Part shown: positions 44,745 through 54,602 of the stretch, piece by piece | How the letters are laid out: every line of letters starts with the position of its first letter | Position numbering within the stretch: position 1 is the stretch's first letter | From: Pedococcus badiiscoriae | GTDB lineage: Bacteria; Actinomycetota; Actinomycetes; Actinomycetales; Dermatophilaceae | Assembly (NCBI RefSeq): GCF_013408925.1 | Contig: NZ_JACCAB010000001.1 | Location: 248,001 to 312,000 of the forward strand | Length of the DNA stretch: 64,000 nt | Reading direction: 5' to 3' | The notes under the pieces: generated by a model | Seen by the model: the letters and a program-made list of their open reading frames with translations, nothing else | Databases searched by the model: none | Told to the model about the DNA's origin: nothing | Program-made: the position numbers and the translations under genes

Positions 44745-47141
44745 TCATCGGCGACGCCACGTGACCGCCACGCCGTCGCCGTCCGCCACCACGGCGACGT
44801 CCCCGCGCTGGTCGGTGCGGTAGACGGCATACCCGTTGCGCTGCAACACCTCCAGGGCCTTGGGTGACGGGTGTCCGTAGTCGTTGTCTTTGCCCACGCT
44901 GATCACAGCCAGCGGCGCGCGGACGGCCTCGATGAGTCCCTCGTCGAGGTTGCCCGAGCCGTGGTGGGCGACCTTCACGACGTCGAACGCGGACGCCTGC
45001 GTCGACATCGCCTGGCTGCGTCTCAGCTCGAGGAGCACGGCGTGGGCCGCCTCGCGCTCGACGTCCCCCAGCAACAACAGGTCGACCGGACCGGAGCGCA
45101 CCGCCATCACCACGCTGGCATTGTTCGGCACGGACCCGGAGGCGATCCGTCGTGCCGGCCACCACACTTCGGCCGTCAGACCCGGCCAGGTCAGGTGGTC
45201 ACCGGCGGACAGGTCGCGGACCGGTATGCCGCGTGCCCGGGCCCACCCCTGCACCTGCACCCACTGGTAGGGAGGGTCGCGAATCGGAGTCGCGAGGATC
45301 TCACGGACATCGCGGCCCGCCAGTACACCGGGAAGGCCATCGACGTGGTCGGCGTGGAAATGGCTCAGGACAATGGAATCCAGCACTGACACCTCAAGTC
45401 GACGCAAGCACGCGTTGATCGCCGCCGGGTCCGACCCGGCATCCACCAGCACGGCATGACCGGGCGTCGTGGCCAGGACCAGGCCATCGCCCTGCCCGAC
45501 GTCGCACGCCACGAAGCGCCAGCCCGTCGGCGGCCAGGTGACCGCCGACGTCGGGGCAGCCCCTGCCAGGACGAGCAGGCACACGCTGGCTGCGATGACC
45601 GGGTGCAGCCGCGCTCGGTGCGTCCACCACCTGCCACTGACCAGCACGAACACGGTCAGGACGGCGAGGAGGATGGCTCCGGGCGCACCGTCCGGCCACG
45701 GCAGCGTGCCACCCGGCACGGTGGCGCAGGTGCGGGCCACCCAGGCGATGCCCAGCGCGGGCAGGGCACCGACCCAGCACAGCAGCGATGCCCCGAACGG
45801 CCAGAGCGGGGCCACGGCGGCGGCCGTCACACCGGTGACCGTCGCAGGGGCCACCAGCGGAGCGGCGAGCAGGTTGGCCACCACGGCGACCACCGACACC
45901 GATCCCTGGAGCAGCACGACGACAGGTGCGCACATCGCCTGTGCCGCAACGGGAATGGCCATGGCGGGACCCCAACCTCGGATGCGGGTCGGGAGCCGTC
46001 GCCCGACCGCGTCTCCCCAGCTGCGGGTGAACAGCAACAGCCCCAGCGTGGCGAGCGTGGACAGGGCGAAGCCGTACGACCTGCTCAGCCACGGGTCGAC
46101 GACGAGCAGAGCGACCACCGCCGCGGACAGGACGGGTATGCCGGCCGCCCGCCGCGACCGGCTCAGCCCGATCAGCCCGATGGTCCCCATCGTCGCGGCC
46201 CGCAGGACGCTGGGCTCCGGCCGGGCGAGGACGACGAACCCCGCCAGCACCACCACCGCCACGAGCGGCCGCCAGCGACGGCGTACGCCCGCCAGCGAGG
46301 CGCCTCCCAGGGCGAACGCCAGGATCACGCTGACATTGCTCCCCGAGACCGCCGACAGGTGGGTCATCCCGGTCGCGAGCATCGCGTCCGTGAGGTCCTG
46401 CGGGGTCCGGCTGGTGTCCCCGATCACCAGCGCGGGGAGGAGGCCACGGGCGTCGGCAGGCAGTGGCGCCGCCGCCTCGCGCAGTCCCGACCGGAGGTGC
46501 TCGGCGCCTCTGGCGACCAGTCCCGGAGCCGCGAGCGAACGCGGTGCGCCACGGGGGCGCAGGACGGCCACCACGCCGTCACCCGGTGCGGCCGCGACCA
46601 GCGTCCCCTGCACCCGTACCCGTTCGTGCCAGCGCACCGTCTCCCAGCGCTGGTCGGCCACGACGAGCACCGGCGTGGAGACCCGGGCCACCCTCCCCCG
46701 TCCGACGACCTCCTCCACGCGGAGGGTGAGACGCACAGTCGCGCCGTCCAGCCGTCGGCCGCCCACGACCACCGGATCGCGGGTCACGACGCCCGTCATG
46801 GTGACCGAGGCACGCTCAGCGGCCAGGGCCCGCACCGGTCCGGCCTCGCGCGAAGAGACCTGCCCTGCCGTCGCCGCCAGGACCAGGGTGATCGCACCCA
46901 GGACGATCGCGACGAGGCTCGCCGAGCGCCCGGAGCGTCCGGAGCGCCGACGGGGCGGGCCCCACACGAGGACGCCCGCGACGACGGCGCTGCACACGGC
47001 TGCCACCGCCAGGACCCGGGGCGCGATACCGAGCGTGGCGGCGCTGACGACCCACGACGTCAGAGCCGGGACGAGCATCCGCAGGTCGAGCAGGCGTGGC
47101 TGGACGGCACCGTCCCGGACCTGCCCGGGCCGGTCGTTCAC
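44745..47141 (-). CDS. comEC: DNA internalisation channel protein ComEC/Rec2
   Basis: Membrane protein of 798 residues that conducts single-stranded DNA in transformation. N-terminal helices (1-90) and an OB-fold region (DUF4131) precede the competence domain (about 220-520: HLSAVSGSNVSVILAFALG, GLLPALVIGDTS). The C-terminal metallo-beta-lactamase-like domain has LSHFHADHVDGLPG and HHGSGN. GTG 47141 overlaps the comEA stop (GTGA). Full-length domains argue for a functional gene, although competence in this organism is unproven. Confidence 0.96.
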   Translation of the reverse strand: MNDRPGQVRDGAVQPRLLDLRMLVPALTSWVVSAATLGIAPRVLAVAAVCSAVVAGVLVWGPPRRRSGRSGRSASLVAIVLGAITLVLAATAGQVSSREAGPVRALAAERASVTMTGVVTRDPVVVGGRRLDGATVRLTLRVEEVVGRGRVARVSTPVLVVADQRWETVRWHERVRVQGTLVAAAPGDGVVAVLRPRGAPRSLAAPGLVARGAEHLRSGLREAAAPLPADARGLLPALVIGDTSRTPQDLTDAMLATGMTHLSAVSGSNVSVILAFALGGASLAGVRRRWRPLVAVVVLAGFVVLARPEPSVLRAATMGTIGLIGLSRSRRAAGIPVLSAAVVALLVVDPWLSRSYGFALSTLATLGLLLFTRSWGDAVGRRLPTRIRGWGPAMAIPVAAQAMCAPVVVLLQGSVSVVAVVANLLAAPLVAPATVTGVTAAAVAPLWPFGASLLCWVGALPALGIAWVARTCATVPGGTLPWPDGAPGAILLAVLTVFVLVSGRWWTHRARLHPVIAASVCLLVLAGAAPTSAVTWPPTGWRFVACDVGQGDGLVLATTPGHAVLVDAGSDPAAINACLRRLEVSVLDSIVLSHFHADHVDGLPGVLAGRDVREILATPIRDPPYQWVQVQGWARARGIPVRDLSAGDHLTWPGLTAEVWWPARRIASGSVPNNASVVMAVRSGPVDLLLLGDVEREAAHAVLLELRRSQAMSTQASAFDVVKVAHHGSGNLDEGLIEAVRAPLAVISVGKDNDYGHPSPKALEVLQRNGYAVYRTDQRGDVAVVADGDGVAVTWRRR

Positions 47142-48214
47142 ACCGTCACCTTGGGTTGCAGCGCGGCGAAGATCTTCTCGCCGATCCCGCTGACCTCGCC
47201 GAGCTCGTCGACGGATGCGAACCGACCGTGCTCGGTGCGCCAGTCGAGAATCCGCTGGGCCAGGACCGGCCCGACCCCTGGCAGTGCCTCGAGCTCGGTG
47301 GCAGTCGCGGAGTTGAGGTTGACCCGCCCGGCCCCGGCACCCCCGCCCGCGCTCCCTCCAGCGCTCCCTCCCGCGCTGCCGCCGGTGCTCCCGGTGCCTG
47401 CGGACCCCGCCGCCGAGCCGGCTCCCCCAGCCACTCCCAACAGGACCTCGCCCGGCTTCGGCACACGGATCTGCTCGCCGTCGACCACCGGACGCGCCAG
47501 GTTGATCGCGGCCAGGTCGGCGCCAGCGCGCGCGCCCGCCTTGGCCACGGCGTCGGAGACGCGGGAGCCCGCCTGCAGCCTGAAGACACCTGGGTGGGCC
47601 ACCTGGCCGACCACGTGCACAGTGACGGCGGCGGGCGGCCCACCACCTCCTGAGGCGGTGTTCGACGAGGCGAACCCGCTGCCGGTCGACGCACCGGCGC
47701 CCAGCGCCGAACCGGGTCGCGCCGGCGCCACGACCTGCGGGGTGCTGGCCGCCTTGGCCCAGGCCACCCGGACCCCGAAGCCCGCCGCGGCCACGAGCAC
47801 CACCAGCAGCAGGCCTGCCGCAGCCGCACGCGGCCCGCTGAGGCGTGCGCCGCGCAGGGACGCGGGGATGGTCAGGAAACGCGGGCCGGGCGGGACCGGT
47901 CGCCGATGGCGGCCGCCGCGCGCGACCTCCGGCTTGCCCGACCGCCCCTGCGGCTTGCCCGCGCGCCCCTCGGACTTGCCCGCGCGCCCCTCGGACTTGC
48001 CCGACCGCTCAGGCGCGCGACTCGTGGTGCCCGTCTCGATCCACCCTCGGTCGGGCAGCCACGGCACCACCGCAGCAGGGGGCGACGGCAGCACCCCGGG
48101 TGACGCAGCGGGCCCCGCCGCGCGCTCGGCTGTGCGCTCGGCTGCACGGTCTGCGGACTCCAGGAGGGCCCGCACGCGGACCGAGGACTCGGACGGTCGA
48201 CGACGAGACGGCAT
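47138..48214 (-). CDS. comEA: Competence protein ComEA
   Basis: Membrane-anchored DNA receptor of 358 residues. A cytoplasmic, repeat-bearing N-terminus (GKSEGRAGKSEGRA, then GKPQGRSGKPE, near 70-95) precedes a membrane helix (AAAGLLLVVLVAAAGFGV, near 130), an SLBB domain (VHVVGQVAHPGVFRLQAGSRV), a Gly/Ser-rich linker, and the helix-hairpin-helix pair VNLNSATATELEALPGVG and GIGEKIFAAL. The N-terminal cytoplasmic extension is longer than in Bacillus ComEA. Confidence 0.95.
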   Translation of the reverse strand: MPSRRRPSESSVRVRALLESADRAAERTAERAAGPAASPGVLPSPPAAVVPWLPDRGWIETGTTSRAPERSGKSEGRAGKSEGRAGKPQGRSGKPEVARGGRHRRPVPPGPRFLTIPASLRGARLSGPRAAAAGLLLVVLVAAAGFGVRVAWAKAASTPQVVAPARPGSALGAGASTGSGFASSNTASGGGGPPAAVTVHVVGQVAHPGVFRLQAGSRVSDAVAKAGARAGADLAAINLARPVVDGEQIRVPKPGEVLLGVAGGAGSAAGSAGTGSTGGSAGGSAGGSAGGGAGAGRVNLNSATATELEALPGVGPVLAQRILDWRTEHGRFASVDELGEVSGIGEKIFAALQPKVTV

Positions 48215-48289
48215 ACCCGCACGCTAGGAAGGCGGCACCGCACGGGGCACCTCGCTGGGGCGGCCCTGTGGACGGCGAGCCACGCCACC

Positions 48290-48925
48290 TCAGCCTGTGG
48301 ACGAGGCATCCCGTCGCGCCGAGATCCACAGCTCGATGTTGCGCCGGTGCCGGTAGATGACGAGCAGCGCGAGGAGCACGCACCAGACCCCCGTCTCGCG
48401 GGTGCCCACCGGCACCCACCGGAACCACGTCAGCACCCCCAGCACCAGCAGCACGAGGCACGCGGACACCGAGGCCCCGGCGACCCAGCGCGTCCGCCAC
48501 AGCAGCAGGCCGAAGACCACGAGCATCCCCAGCCCGAACCACGGCTGGACCGCCAGGATCGCTCCGAGCGACGTCGCCACGCCCTTGCCGCCCTGCCCGC
48601 GCAGGAATGGCGACCAGATGTGGCCGAGCACCACGGCCAGCCCGACGCACAGGGCGGTGACCGTGCCGAGGAAATGCTGGGCGACGAGCACGGGGACCAG
48701 ACCCTTCAGCACGTCGAAGACTCCGACCACGACTCCCCACCGCGCCCCGAGCACCCGGCCGGCGTTGGTGGCGCCGGGGTTGCCCGAACCGGAGTGCCGC
48801 AGGTCCTTCCCAAAGATCGTCGCCAGGATCGTCGCCGGGTTGACCGCACCGATGACGAAGGCCACGGCCGAAGCGAGGGCGGCTTCGACGAGCCCTGACG
48901 CCGACAGCCCCGCGACTGCGGTCAT
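48290..48925 (-). CDS. plsY: PlsY-type glycerol-3-phosphate acyltransferase
   Basis: Membrane acyl-phosphate:glycerol-3-phosphate acyltransferase family protein of 211 residues with five helices. The three PlsY motifs are visible: SGSGNPGATNAGRVLG, FLRGQGGKGVATSLG and the closing YRHRRNIELW. The start overlaps the degV stop (ATGA). PlsY begins phospholipid synthesis; PlsX is not in the window. Confidence 0.93.
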   Translation of the reverse strand: MTAVAGLSASGLVEAALASAVAFVIGAVNPATILATIFGKDLRHSGSGNPGATNAGRVLGARWGVVVGVFDVLKGLVPVLVAQHFLGTVTALCVGLAVVLGHIWSPFLRGQGGKGVATSLGAILAVQPWFGLGMLVVFGLLLWRTRWVAGASVSACLVLLVLGVLTWFRWVPVGTRETGVWCVLLALLVIYRHRRNIELWISARRDASSTG

Positions 48926-49785
48926 GGGTTCGGTCGCGGACAGACCGCGACGGCGATGGTCCCCGGACCGACGTGGGCTCCGACGACAGCGCCCAGCTCG
49001 ACGACGCGCACGGCACCCCCGTCCGGCAGCCCGTCGAGGCGATCGGCCAGTCGGGCTGCCAGGGAGTCGGCGCGGGACTGCGAGTCCAGGTGGTGCACCG
49101 CGATGTCGACCGCCGACCCTGCCTTGTCGACCGCCGACATGGCGAGCTCCTCGAGCCGGGCCAGCGCGCGGGACGAGGTGCGCACCTTCTCCAGCGGCCT
49201 GATCTGCCCGTCGACGAGGCCCAGGATGGGCTTGATCGCCAGGGCCGAGCCCAGGAACGCGGAGGCCGAGCCGATCCGGCCACCGCGTCGCAGGTGCTCC
49301 AGCGTGTCGACGTAGAACACCACCGTGGAGGCCTCGGCTCGCGAACTCGCTTGAGCCGCAACGTCTTCCAGCGACCCACCCTGTTCGGCCAGCTCTGCGG
49401 CGGACAGCACGGCAAACCCCATGGCCATGCCGAGCGACCGTGAGTCGACGACCGTCACGGGGACCGGGGAGCGTTGTGCCGCAAGGTGCGCCGACTCGAT
49501 CGTCGAGGACATGTCGGCCGAGATGTGCACGGAGACGATGCCGTCGGCGCCGCTTGCGGCTGCCTTCTCGTACGCGTCGAGGAACGACTGCGGTGAGGGT
49601 CGCGACGTGGACACCGGCTTGAACGCACGCAGCGCCGCCGCAACCTCCGCGGTCGTGATGTCCACACCCTCGCTGAACTCGGTGCCGCCCACGATGACGT
49701 GCAGCGGCACCACCTGGATCGCGTGCGCATCGAGCTCCGCGGCCGGCAGGTATGCCGTGGAGTCGGTGACGATCGCGATGCTCAC
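48922..49785 (-). CDS. DegV family fatty-acid-binding protein
   Basis: Protein of 287 residues with the DegV fold: IVTDSTAYLPAAEL, VPLHVIVGGTEFSEGVDIT, SRPSPQSFLDAY, VHISADMSSTIESAHLAA, VVDSRSLGMAMGF and YVDTLEHLRRGGRIG. DegV/FakB proteins bind fatty acids and, in Firmicutes, present them to the FakA kinase to make acyl-phosphate. Coupling to the acyl-phosphate-using PlsY gene by ATGA supports a role in fatty-acid incorporation. No FakA gene is in the window. Confidence 0.94.
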   Translation of the reverse strand: MSIAIVTDSTAYLPAAELDAHAIQVVPLHVIVGGTEFSEGVDITTAEVAAALRAFKPVSTSRPSPQSFLDAYEKAAASGADGIVSVHISADMSSTIESAHLAAQRSPVPVTVVDSRSLGMAMGFAVLSAAELAEQGGSLEDVAAQASSRAEASTVVFYVDTLEHLRRGGRIGSASAFLGSALAIKPILGLVDGQIRPLEKVRTSSRALARLEELAMSAVDKAGSAVDIAVHHLDSQSRADSLAARLADRLDGLPDGGAVRVVELGAVVGAHVGPGTIAVAVCPRPNP

Positions 49786-49843
49786 GAGCGCAGGCTACCG
49801 GTGGCGGTCATCGGTGCAGCCCAGCCTCACGAGGCGACGATCC

Positions 49844-52741
49844 TCACAGGGGGACGATGTTGACGAGCTTGGGGGCCCGGACGATGACCGTGCGGATGCC
49901 GCCCTCGGTCGCCGCGACGACCTTGGGCAGCGCCAGGACCTGCTCGCGCAGGGCGTCCTCGGTGATGTCGGCGGGAACCTCCAGCCGGTCGCGGACCTTG
50001 CCCTTGATCTGCACGACGCACGTGACCGTGTCCTCGACCAGCAGAGCCGGGTCGGCCACCGGGAATGCCTCGAAGGTGATCGACTCGTCGTGACCCAGCC
50101 GCTGCCACAGCTCCTCCGCGATGTGCGGAGCCAGTGGCGCCACCATGACGACCAGCTTCTCGGCCGCCTCGCGCGGCACGGCGTCGAGCTTGGTCAGCGC
50201 GTTGTTCAGCTCGATCAACCGTGCGATGGCCGTGTTGAAGCCCAGGGTCGCGAAGTCCGTGGAGACGGCGTCGATCGTGCGGTGCAGCGTCCTGGCCGTC
50301 GCGTCGTCCAGCGGCGCGTCGGCCACCCTCACGTCTCCGGTCTCCTCGTCGACGACGTTGCGCCACAAGCGCTGCAGGAACCGCTGCGCCCCCACGACCG
50401 CACGGGTCTCCCACGGCTTGCTGAGCTCGAGGGGACCCATCGACATCTCGTACACCCGAAGCGTGTCGGCGCCGTACTGCTCGAACATCTCGTCCGGGCT
50501 GACGACGTTCTTGAGCGACTTGCCGATCTTGCCGAACTCACGGGTGACGGGCTGGCCGTGCCACGTGAACGACTGCTCGCCGGTGGCCGGGTCGACCACC
50601 TCCTCGACCTCCGAGGCCTCGACGGGCTGACCGCGGTCGTCGCGGTAGGCGGGCGCCTGGATGTACCCCTGCGAGAAGTACTTGCGGAACGGCTCGTCAC
50701 TGGTGACGTGGCCCAGGTCGTAGAGCACCTTGTGCCAGAAGCGCGCATACAGCAGGTGCAGCACGGCGTGCTCCACCCCACCGATGTAGAGGTCCACACC
50801 ACCGGGGTCGACGGCGCCGTCCGGTGCGCCCAGGACGGGAGTCGGGCGGGGGCCCATCCAGTAGGCCTCGTTCTCGGGGTCGACGAAGGCCTCGTCGTTC
50901 GCCGGATCGAGGTAGCGCAGGTAGTACCAACAGGACCCGGCCCAGTTGGGCATCGTGTTGGTCTCGCGCCGGTACTTGCGGACGCCCCGGCCGTCCCCCA
51001 GGTCGAGCTCGACGTTGACCCAGTCCTCGACCCGGCCCAGCGGCGGTTCGGGCTGGCTGCTCGCGTCCTCGGGCTCGAACGTCTTGGGCGAGTAGTCCGG
51101 GACGTCGGGCAGCTCGACCGGCAGCATCGAGTCCGGCACCGCGTGGCTGACACCGTCCTCGTCGAAGACGATCGGGAACGGCTCGCCCCAGTAGCGCTGC
51201 CGGCTGAACAGCCAGTCGCGCAGCTTGTAGCTCACCGTGGGCTCGCCGAACCCCTTCTTCGCCAACCACTCGATGATGGTCGCCTTGGCCTCCGGGACCG
51301 CCATCCCGTCCAAGGACACCTCGTCGTTGGACGAGTTGATCGCGGGTCCCTCACCGGTGAACGGCTCGTCCTCCGGGTGGCCTTGCGACGGTTGCACCGT
51401 GCGGATGATCGGCAGGCCGTACTGCTTCGCGAAGTCCCAGTCGCGCTGGTCCTGGCCCGGCACGGCCATGATGGCCCCGGTGCCGTAGCCCATCAGCACG
51501 TAGTCGGCGATGAACACCGGGATCCGTTGTCCGTTCACGGGATTCGTGGCGAAGGCGCCGGTGAACACGCCGGTCTTGTCCTTGCCCTCGGTCTGGCGCT
51601 CCACGTCGCTCTTGCGCGACGCCGCCAACCGGTATGCCGCGACGGCGGCTGCCGGGGACGACTCGCCGCCCGTCCAGGCCGGCTTGGTGCCGGCGGGCCA
51701 GTCGCCCCGGGACACGATCGCCTCCACCAGCGGGTGCTCCGGTGCCAGCACCATGAAGGTCGCACCGAAGAGCGTGTCGGGACGGGTGGTGAAGACCTCG
51801 ATCCTCGCGTCGTGACCGACCACCGGGAAGGCGACCCGGGCCCCTTGGCTGCGCCCGATCCAGTTGCGCTGCATGGCCTTGACCTTGTCCGGCCAGTCGA
51901 CGCGGTCGAGGTCGTCAGCCAGCCGGTCGGCATACGCGGTGATCCGCATCATCCACTGGCGCAGGTTGGTCTTGAAGACGGGGAAGTTGCCGCGCTCGGA
52001 GCGGCCGTCGTTGGTGACCTCCTCGTTGGACAGCACGGTGCCGAGCCCGGGAGCCCAGTTCACCGGCGCCTCGGACGTGTAGCTCAGCCGGAACTCGTCG
52101 AGGATGTCGGAGCGCTCGGCAGGCAACAGCGCAGCCCACTCCCGACCGTCCGGGGTAGGGCGGTCGCCGGACTCGAACTGGGCGACGAGCTCCGAGATCG
52201 GCCGGGCGCGGCCCTGCCCACCGTCCGGACGGACGGCCTGCGGGTCGTACCAGGCGTTGTAGATCTGGGTGAAGATCCACTGCGTCCACTTGTAGTAGCC
52301 GGGGTCGATCGTCGCGATGGTCCGACGGTCGTCGTGACCGAGCCCCAGCCTGCGCAGCTGGCGCTTCATCACGACCATGTTCTCCTCGGTCGTCTTGCGC
52401 GGGTGCTGGCCGGTCTGCACGGCGAACTGCTCCGCGGGCAGGCCGAAGGCGTCGTAGCCCAGGCAGTGCAGGACGTTCTTGCCGGTCATCCGGTGGTACC
52501 GCGCGAAGACGTCGGTCGCGATGTAGCCCAACGGGTGACCGACGTGCAGGCCCGCACCGCTGGGGTAGGGGAACATGTCGAGGACGAGCAGCTTCTCGCG
52601 ACCGGCAACCTTGTCGGGCTCGGCCCAGGGCCCCGCAGGGTTGGGCGCGTGGAAGGTGCCCTCCTGCTGCCAGCGGTCCTGCCAGTCCAGCTCGATCGTC
52701 TGGGCCAGCTCGGCGGTGTAGCGGTACGGCGTCTCGCTCAT
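49844..52741 (-). CDS. leuS: Leucyl-tRNA synthetase
   Basis: Class I synthetase of 965 residues charging tRNA-Leu. HIGH appears as HVGHPLGY (near residue 55), the CP1 editing domain lies around 230-440 ([20 protein letters not shown]), and KMSKS appears as [14 protein letters not shown] (near 740). The C-terminus has the usual anticodon-binding and [15 protein letters not shown] domains. It is preceded by a 215-bp leader with an 11-codon Leu-rich peptide and a terminator hairpin, implying attenuation by leucine charging. Confidence 0.98.
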   Translation of the reverse strand: MSETPYRYTAELAQTIELDWQDRWQQEGTFHAPNPAGPWAEPDKVAGREKLLVLDMFPYPSGAGLHVGHPLGYIATDVFARYHRMTGKNVLHCLGYDAFGLPAEQFAVQTGQHPRKTTEENMVVMKRQLRRLGLGHDDRRTIATIDPGYYKWTQWIFTQIYNAWYDPQAVRPDGGQGRARPISELVAQFESGDRPTPDGREWAALLPAERSDILDEFRLSYTSEAPVNWAPGLGTVLSNEEVTNDGRSERGNFPVFKTNLRQWMMRITAYADRLADDLDRVDWPDKVKAMQRNWIGRSQGARVAFPVVGHDARIEVFTTRPDTLFGATFMVLAPEHPLVEAIVSRGDWPAGTKPAWTGGESSPAAAVAAYRLAASRKSDVERQTEGKDKTGVFTGAFATNPVNGQRIPVFIADYVLMGYGTGAIMAVPGQDQRDWDFAKQYGLPIIRTVQPSQGHPEDEPFTGEGPAINSSNDEVSLDGMAVPEAKATIIEWLAKKGFGEPTVSYKLRDWLFSRQRYWGEPFPIVFDEDGVSHAVPDSMLPVELPDVPDYSPKTFEPEDASSQPEPPLGRVEDWVNVELDLGDGRGVRKYRRETNTMPNWAGSCWYYLRYLDPANDEAFVDPENEAYWMGPRPTPVLGAPDGAVDPGGVDLYIGGVEHAVLHLLYARFWHKVLYDLGHVTSDEPFRKYFSQGYIQAPAYRDDRGQPVEASEVEEVVDPATGEQSFTWHGQPVTREFGKIGKSLKNVVSPDEMFEQYGADTLRVYEMSMGPLELSKPWETRAVVGAQRFLQRLWRNVVDEETGDVRVADAPLDDATARTLHRTIDAVSTDFATLGFNTAIARLIELNNALTKLDAVPREAAEKLVVMVAPLAPHIAEELWQRLGHDESITFEAFPVADPALLVEDTVTCVVQIKGKVRDRLEVPADITEDALREQVLALPKVVAATEGGIRTVIVRAPKLVNIVPL

Positions 52742-52823
52742 CTCATCCTCACGTCTGTTGGTCGTGCCCGCTCCCCTTCGTCCTGCGCACCCGAGCCAGT
52801 GCGAACCGGGCCGTTACACAGAA

Positions 52824-52847
52824 CAACCCCTCACGCAGGAGGGGTTG
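52824..52847 (-). terminator. Attenuator terminator of the leuS leader
   Basis: On the minus strand, CAACCCCTC and GAGGGGTTG form a 9-bp stem with a 6-nt loop, followed by a U-rich TTCTGTGT. It lies 34 nt after the leader-peptide stop and about 83 nt before the leuS start. A smaller hairpin, GGACC-ACCA-GGTCC (52861-52874), lies between the peptide and the terminator and is a candidate part of the alternative structure. Confidence 0.75.
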
Positions 52848-52880
52848 GCCGCGGTGACGTGGACCTGGTGGTCCGGATCG

Positions 52881-52916
52881 TCAACGCGGCTCGGGAAGAA
52901 GCAGCGACCGTGCCAT
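52881..52916 (-). CDS. Candidate leuS leader peptide (MARSLLLPEPR)
   Basis: An 11-codon frame with three consecutive Leu codons CTG-CTT-CTT; CTT is rare in this genome. ATG at 52914-52916 has no ribosome site, but a TAGCCT -10-like hexamer (52923-52928) stands 7 nt upstream, so a leaderless transcript could begin at the ATG. Stalling at the Leu codons would favour an antiterminator and switch on leuS. Attenuators of this kind have been described upstream of leuS in Streptomyces. Confidence 0.7.
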   Translation of the reverse strand: MARSLLLPEPR

Positions 52917-52956
52917 GGGCACAGGCTACCGCAGGGCTCGGGCGACCGCCGGAGGG

Positions 52957-53823
52957 TCAGGCGGCGTAGGCCGGGTCCGCCAGCCCCTCGCGCAACGTCG
53001 CGAGGATGGAGGTGAGCAGCCGGGAGACCTGCATCTGGCTCACTCCGAGCACCCGTCCGATCTCCGACTGGGTGCGCTCCTCGACGAAGCGCAACCGGAG
53101 GATGAGCAGCTCTCGGTCGGTGAGGACCCCGAGTGCGGTCTGCAACGCGCTGAGGCTGAGCATCCGGTCGATGTCGGCGCTCTCCTGCGCGAACACCTCG
53201 ACCCGCGCGGCGCCGCGGTCGTCGGGCTCGTCCAGGGACACGGCCGAGTAGGCCGAACCGCACAGCTTCGCCGAGGTGACCTCGCTCGGGTCGATCCCGA
53301 GCCGCTCCGCGACCTCGTGACGCGTCGGGGTGCGATGCAGCTGCTGGGCGAGCTGCTCCTCCTCGGCACCGAGCAGGGCGCGCACCTCCTGGAGCCTGCG
53401 GGGCGGACGCACGGACCAGCCGCAGTCGCGGAAGTGTCGCTTGACCTCTCCAGAGATCGTCGGCATGGCATAGGCGGCGAAGCAGCTGCCGATCCCGGCC
53501 CGGTAGCCGGCTGCGGCCTTCACCAGCCCGAGCCGACCGACCTGGACGAGGTCGTCGTGCTCGATCCCGCGGCCCGCGTAGCGCCGGGCCACCTGCTCGG
53601 GCAGGTCGAGGGTGAGCAGCACGGCCTCGTCGCGCAGGGACTCGGCGTCGCGCTCGTCAGCGGCGCTCAGCGCGAGCAGCAGCAGGGCGTCCGCGCGGTC
53701 GTGCGGAGTCGTGGGCTGGGTCGTGGGCTGGCTCGTCGGCGGGGTGGGCACCGCGTCGAGAGCGGCCGTTCGGGCTGTCGCCGCCGTGGTTGTTCGGGCT
53801 GTCGCCCGGGTGGTCGTGGACAT
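52957..53823 (-). CDS. SigB/SigF/SigG-type RNA polymerase sigma factor
   Basis: Group 3 sigma factor of 288 residues. A low-complexity Thr/Ala/Pro N-terminus (1-45; TTQPTT repeats) precedes region 2 (IEHDDLVQVGRLGLVKA, FAAYAMPTISGEVKRHFRD), region 3 (VRPPRRLQEVRALLGAEEE, THEV-like TRHEVAERLGID) and region 4 (LTDRELLILRLRFVEERTQSEIG, LGVSQMQVSRLL). ISGEVKRHFRD is diagnostic of SigB/F/G. No anti-sigma or anti-anti-sigma gene is adjacent, which is unusual. The true start may be inside the low-complexity region. GTTT-N-GGGTA-type promoters stand before several neighbouring genes. Confidence 0.93.
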   Translation of the reverse strand: MSTTTRATARTTTAATARTAALDAVPTPPTSQPTTQPTTPHDRADALLLLALSAADERDAESLRDEAVLLTLDLPEQVARRYAGRGIEHDDLVQVGRLGLVKAAAGYRAGIGSCFAAYAMPTISGEVKRHFRDCGWSVRPPRRLQEVRALLGAEEEQLAQQLHRTPTRHEVAERLGIDPSEVTSAKLCGSAYSAVSLDEPDDRGAARVEVFAQESADIDRMLSLSALQTALGVLTDRELLILRLRFVEERTQSEIGRVLGVSQMQVSRLLTSILATLREGLADPAYAA

Positions 53824-53972
53824 GGTGGTCCCGTCTCTGGAGAGGACGGTGGCACCGCTGTTGGACCACGTGGTTTACCCCTCAACACAACCACGTCGGG
53901 CCGACAATGGCGACCCGAGGACCTGGAGGACCCTCGACCGGGGCCGCTCGTCGGAGCCTGTTTCGCCACCAC

Positions 53973-53998
53973 GTTTGCCCTGCCGCAACTCGGGGTAG
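53973..53998 (+). promoter_or_regulatory. SigF/SigB-type promoter of the hemerythrin operon
   Basis: GTTT (53973-53976), 16-bp spacer, GGGTAG (53993-53998). The consensus for this sigma class is GTTT-N14-16-GGGTAT/C. It lies about 105 bp upstream of the hemerythrin ATG. Confidence 0.6.
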
Positions 53999-54102
53999 GG
54001 CACAGCTCCGGGACGCGAACGACTCTGCGCCCGGACCCCTTTCACTGCCCCCTTCACATCCCGCTCCACCCCTTCACCGCCCCCCTAACGCCAGGAGAAC
54101 CC

Positions 54103-54600
54103 ATGTCCACCGACGCCATCGTCATCCTCAAGGACGACCACAAAGAGGTCCGCGCGCTCTTCCGCGAGTTCGAGAAGTCCACCACGACGAAGGCCCGCAA
54201 GGGCGCGATCGTCTCGAAGGTCATCGAGCTGCTGACCGTCCACACCTACATCGAGAACGAGGTGATGTACCCCGAGGTACGTCGCCTGCTCCCCGAGCTC
54301 GAGGACGACGTGCTCGAGTCCTACGAGGAGCACCACGTCGCCGACGTCCTCGTGATGGAGCTCTCCACCCTGAAGCCCGGTGACGAGCGCTTCGAGGCCA
54401 AGACCACGGTCCTCATCGAGAGCGTCCGGCATCACATGGAGGAGGAGGAGCAGGACTGGTTCCCGAAGGTGCGGGAGGGGCTCGGTCGCAACCAGCTCCA
54501 GGACCTGGGCGCGCGACTCCTGGAGGCCAAGCGCAGGGCACCGCGCTCGCCGGCCCAGCCCAGCGCCCTCAAGAAGGCCGTCGACGCGGTGGTGTCCTGA
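54103..54600 (+). CDS. Hemerythrin/HHE-domain protein
   Basis: Cytoplasmic diiron four-helix protein of 165 residues: ILKDDHKEVRALFREFEK (His ligand), TVHTYIENEVMYPEVR (His and Glu), YEEHHVADVLVMEL and VRHHMEEEEQDWFP. It binds O2 or NO, or senses oxidants. A basic tail (155-165) follows. AGGAGA precedes ATG by 6 nt; the longer frame upstream is not protein-like. Only 2 bp separate its stop from the GTG of the GntA-like gene, so it leads a three-gene operon driven by a SigF-type promoter. Confidence 0.92.
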   Translation: MSTDAIVILKDDHKEVRALFREFEKSTTTKARKGAIVSKVIELLTVHTYIENEVMYPEVRRLLPELEDDVLESYEEHHVADVLVMELSTLKPGDERFEAKTTVLIESVRHHMEEEEQDWFPKVREGLGRNQLQDLGARLLEAKRRAPRSPAQPSALKKAVDAVVS

Positions 54601-54602
54601 GA

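Noticed and set aside
52742..52956. T-box leader before leuS
   Set aside because: No AGGGTGG-type T-box sequence or specifier loop; the Leu-codon peptide plus terminator indicates ribosome-mediated attenuation.
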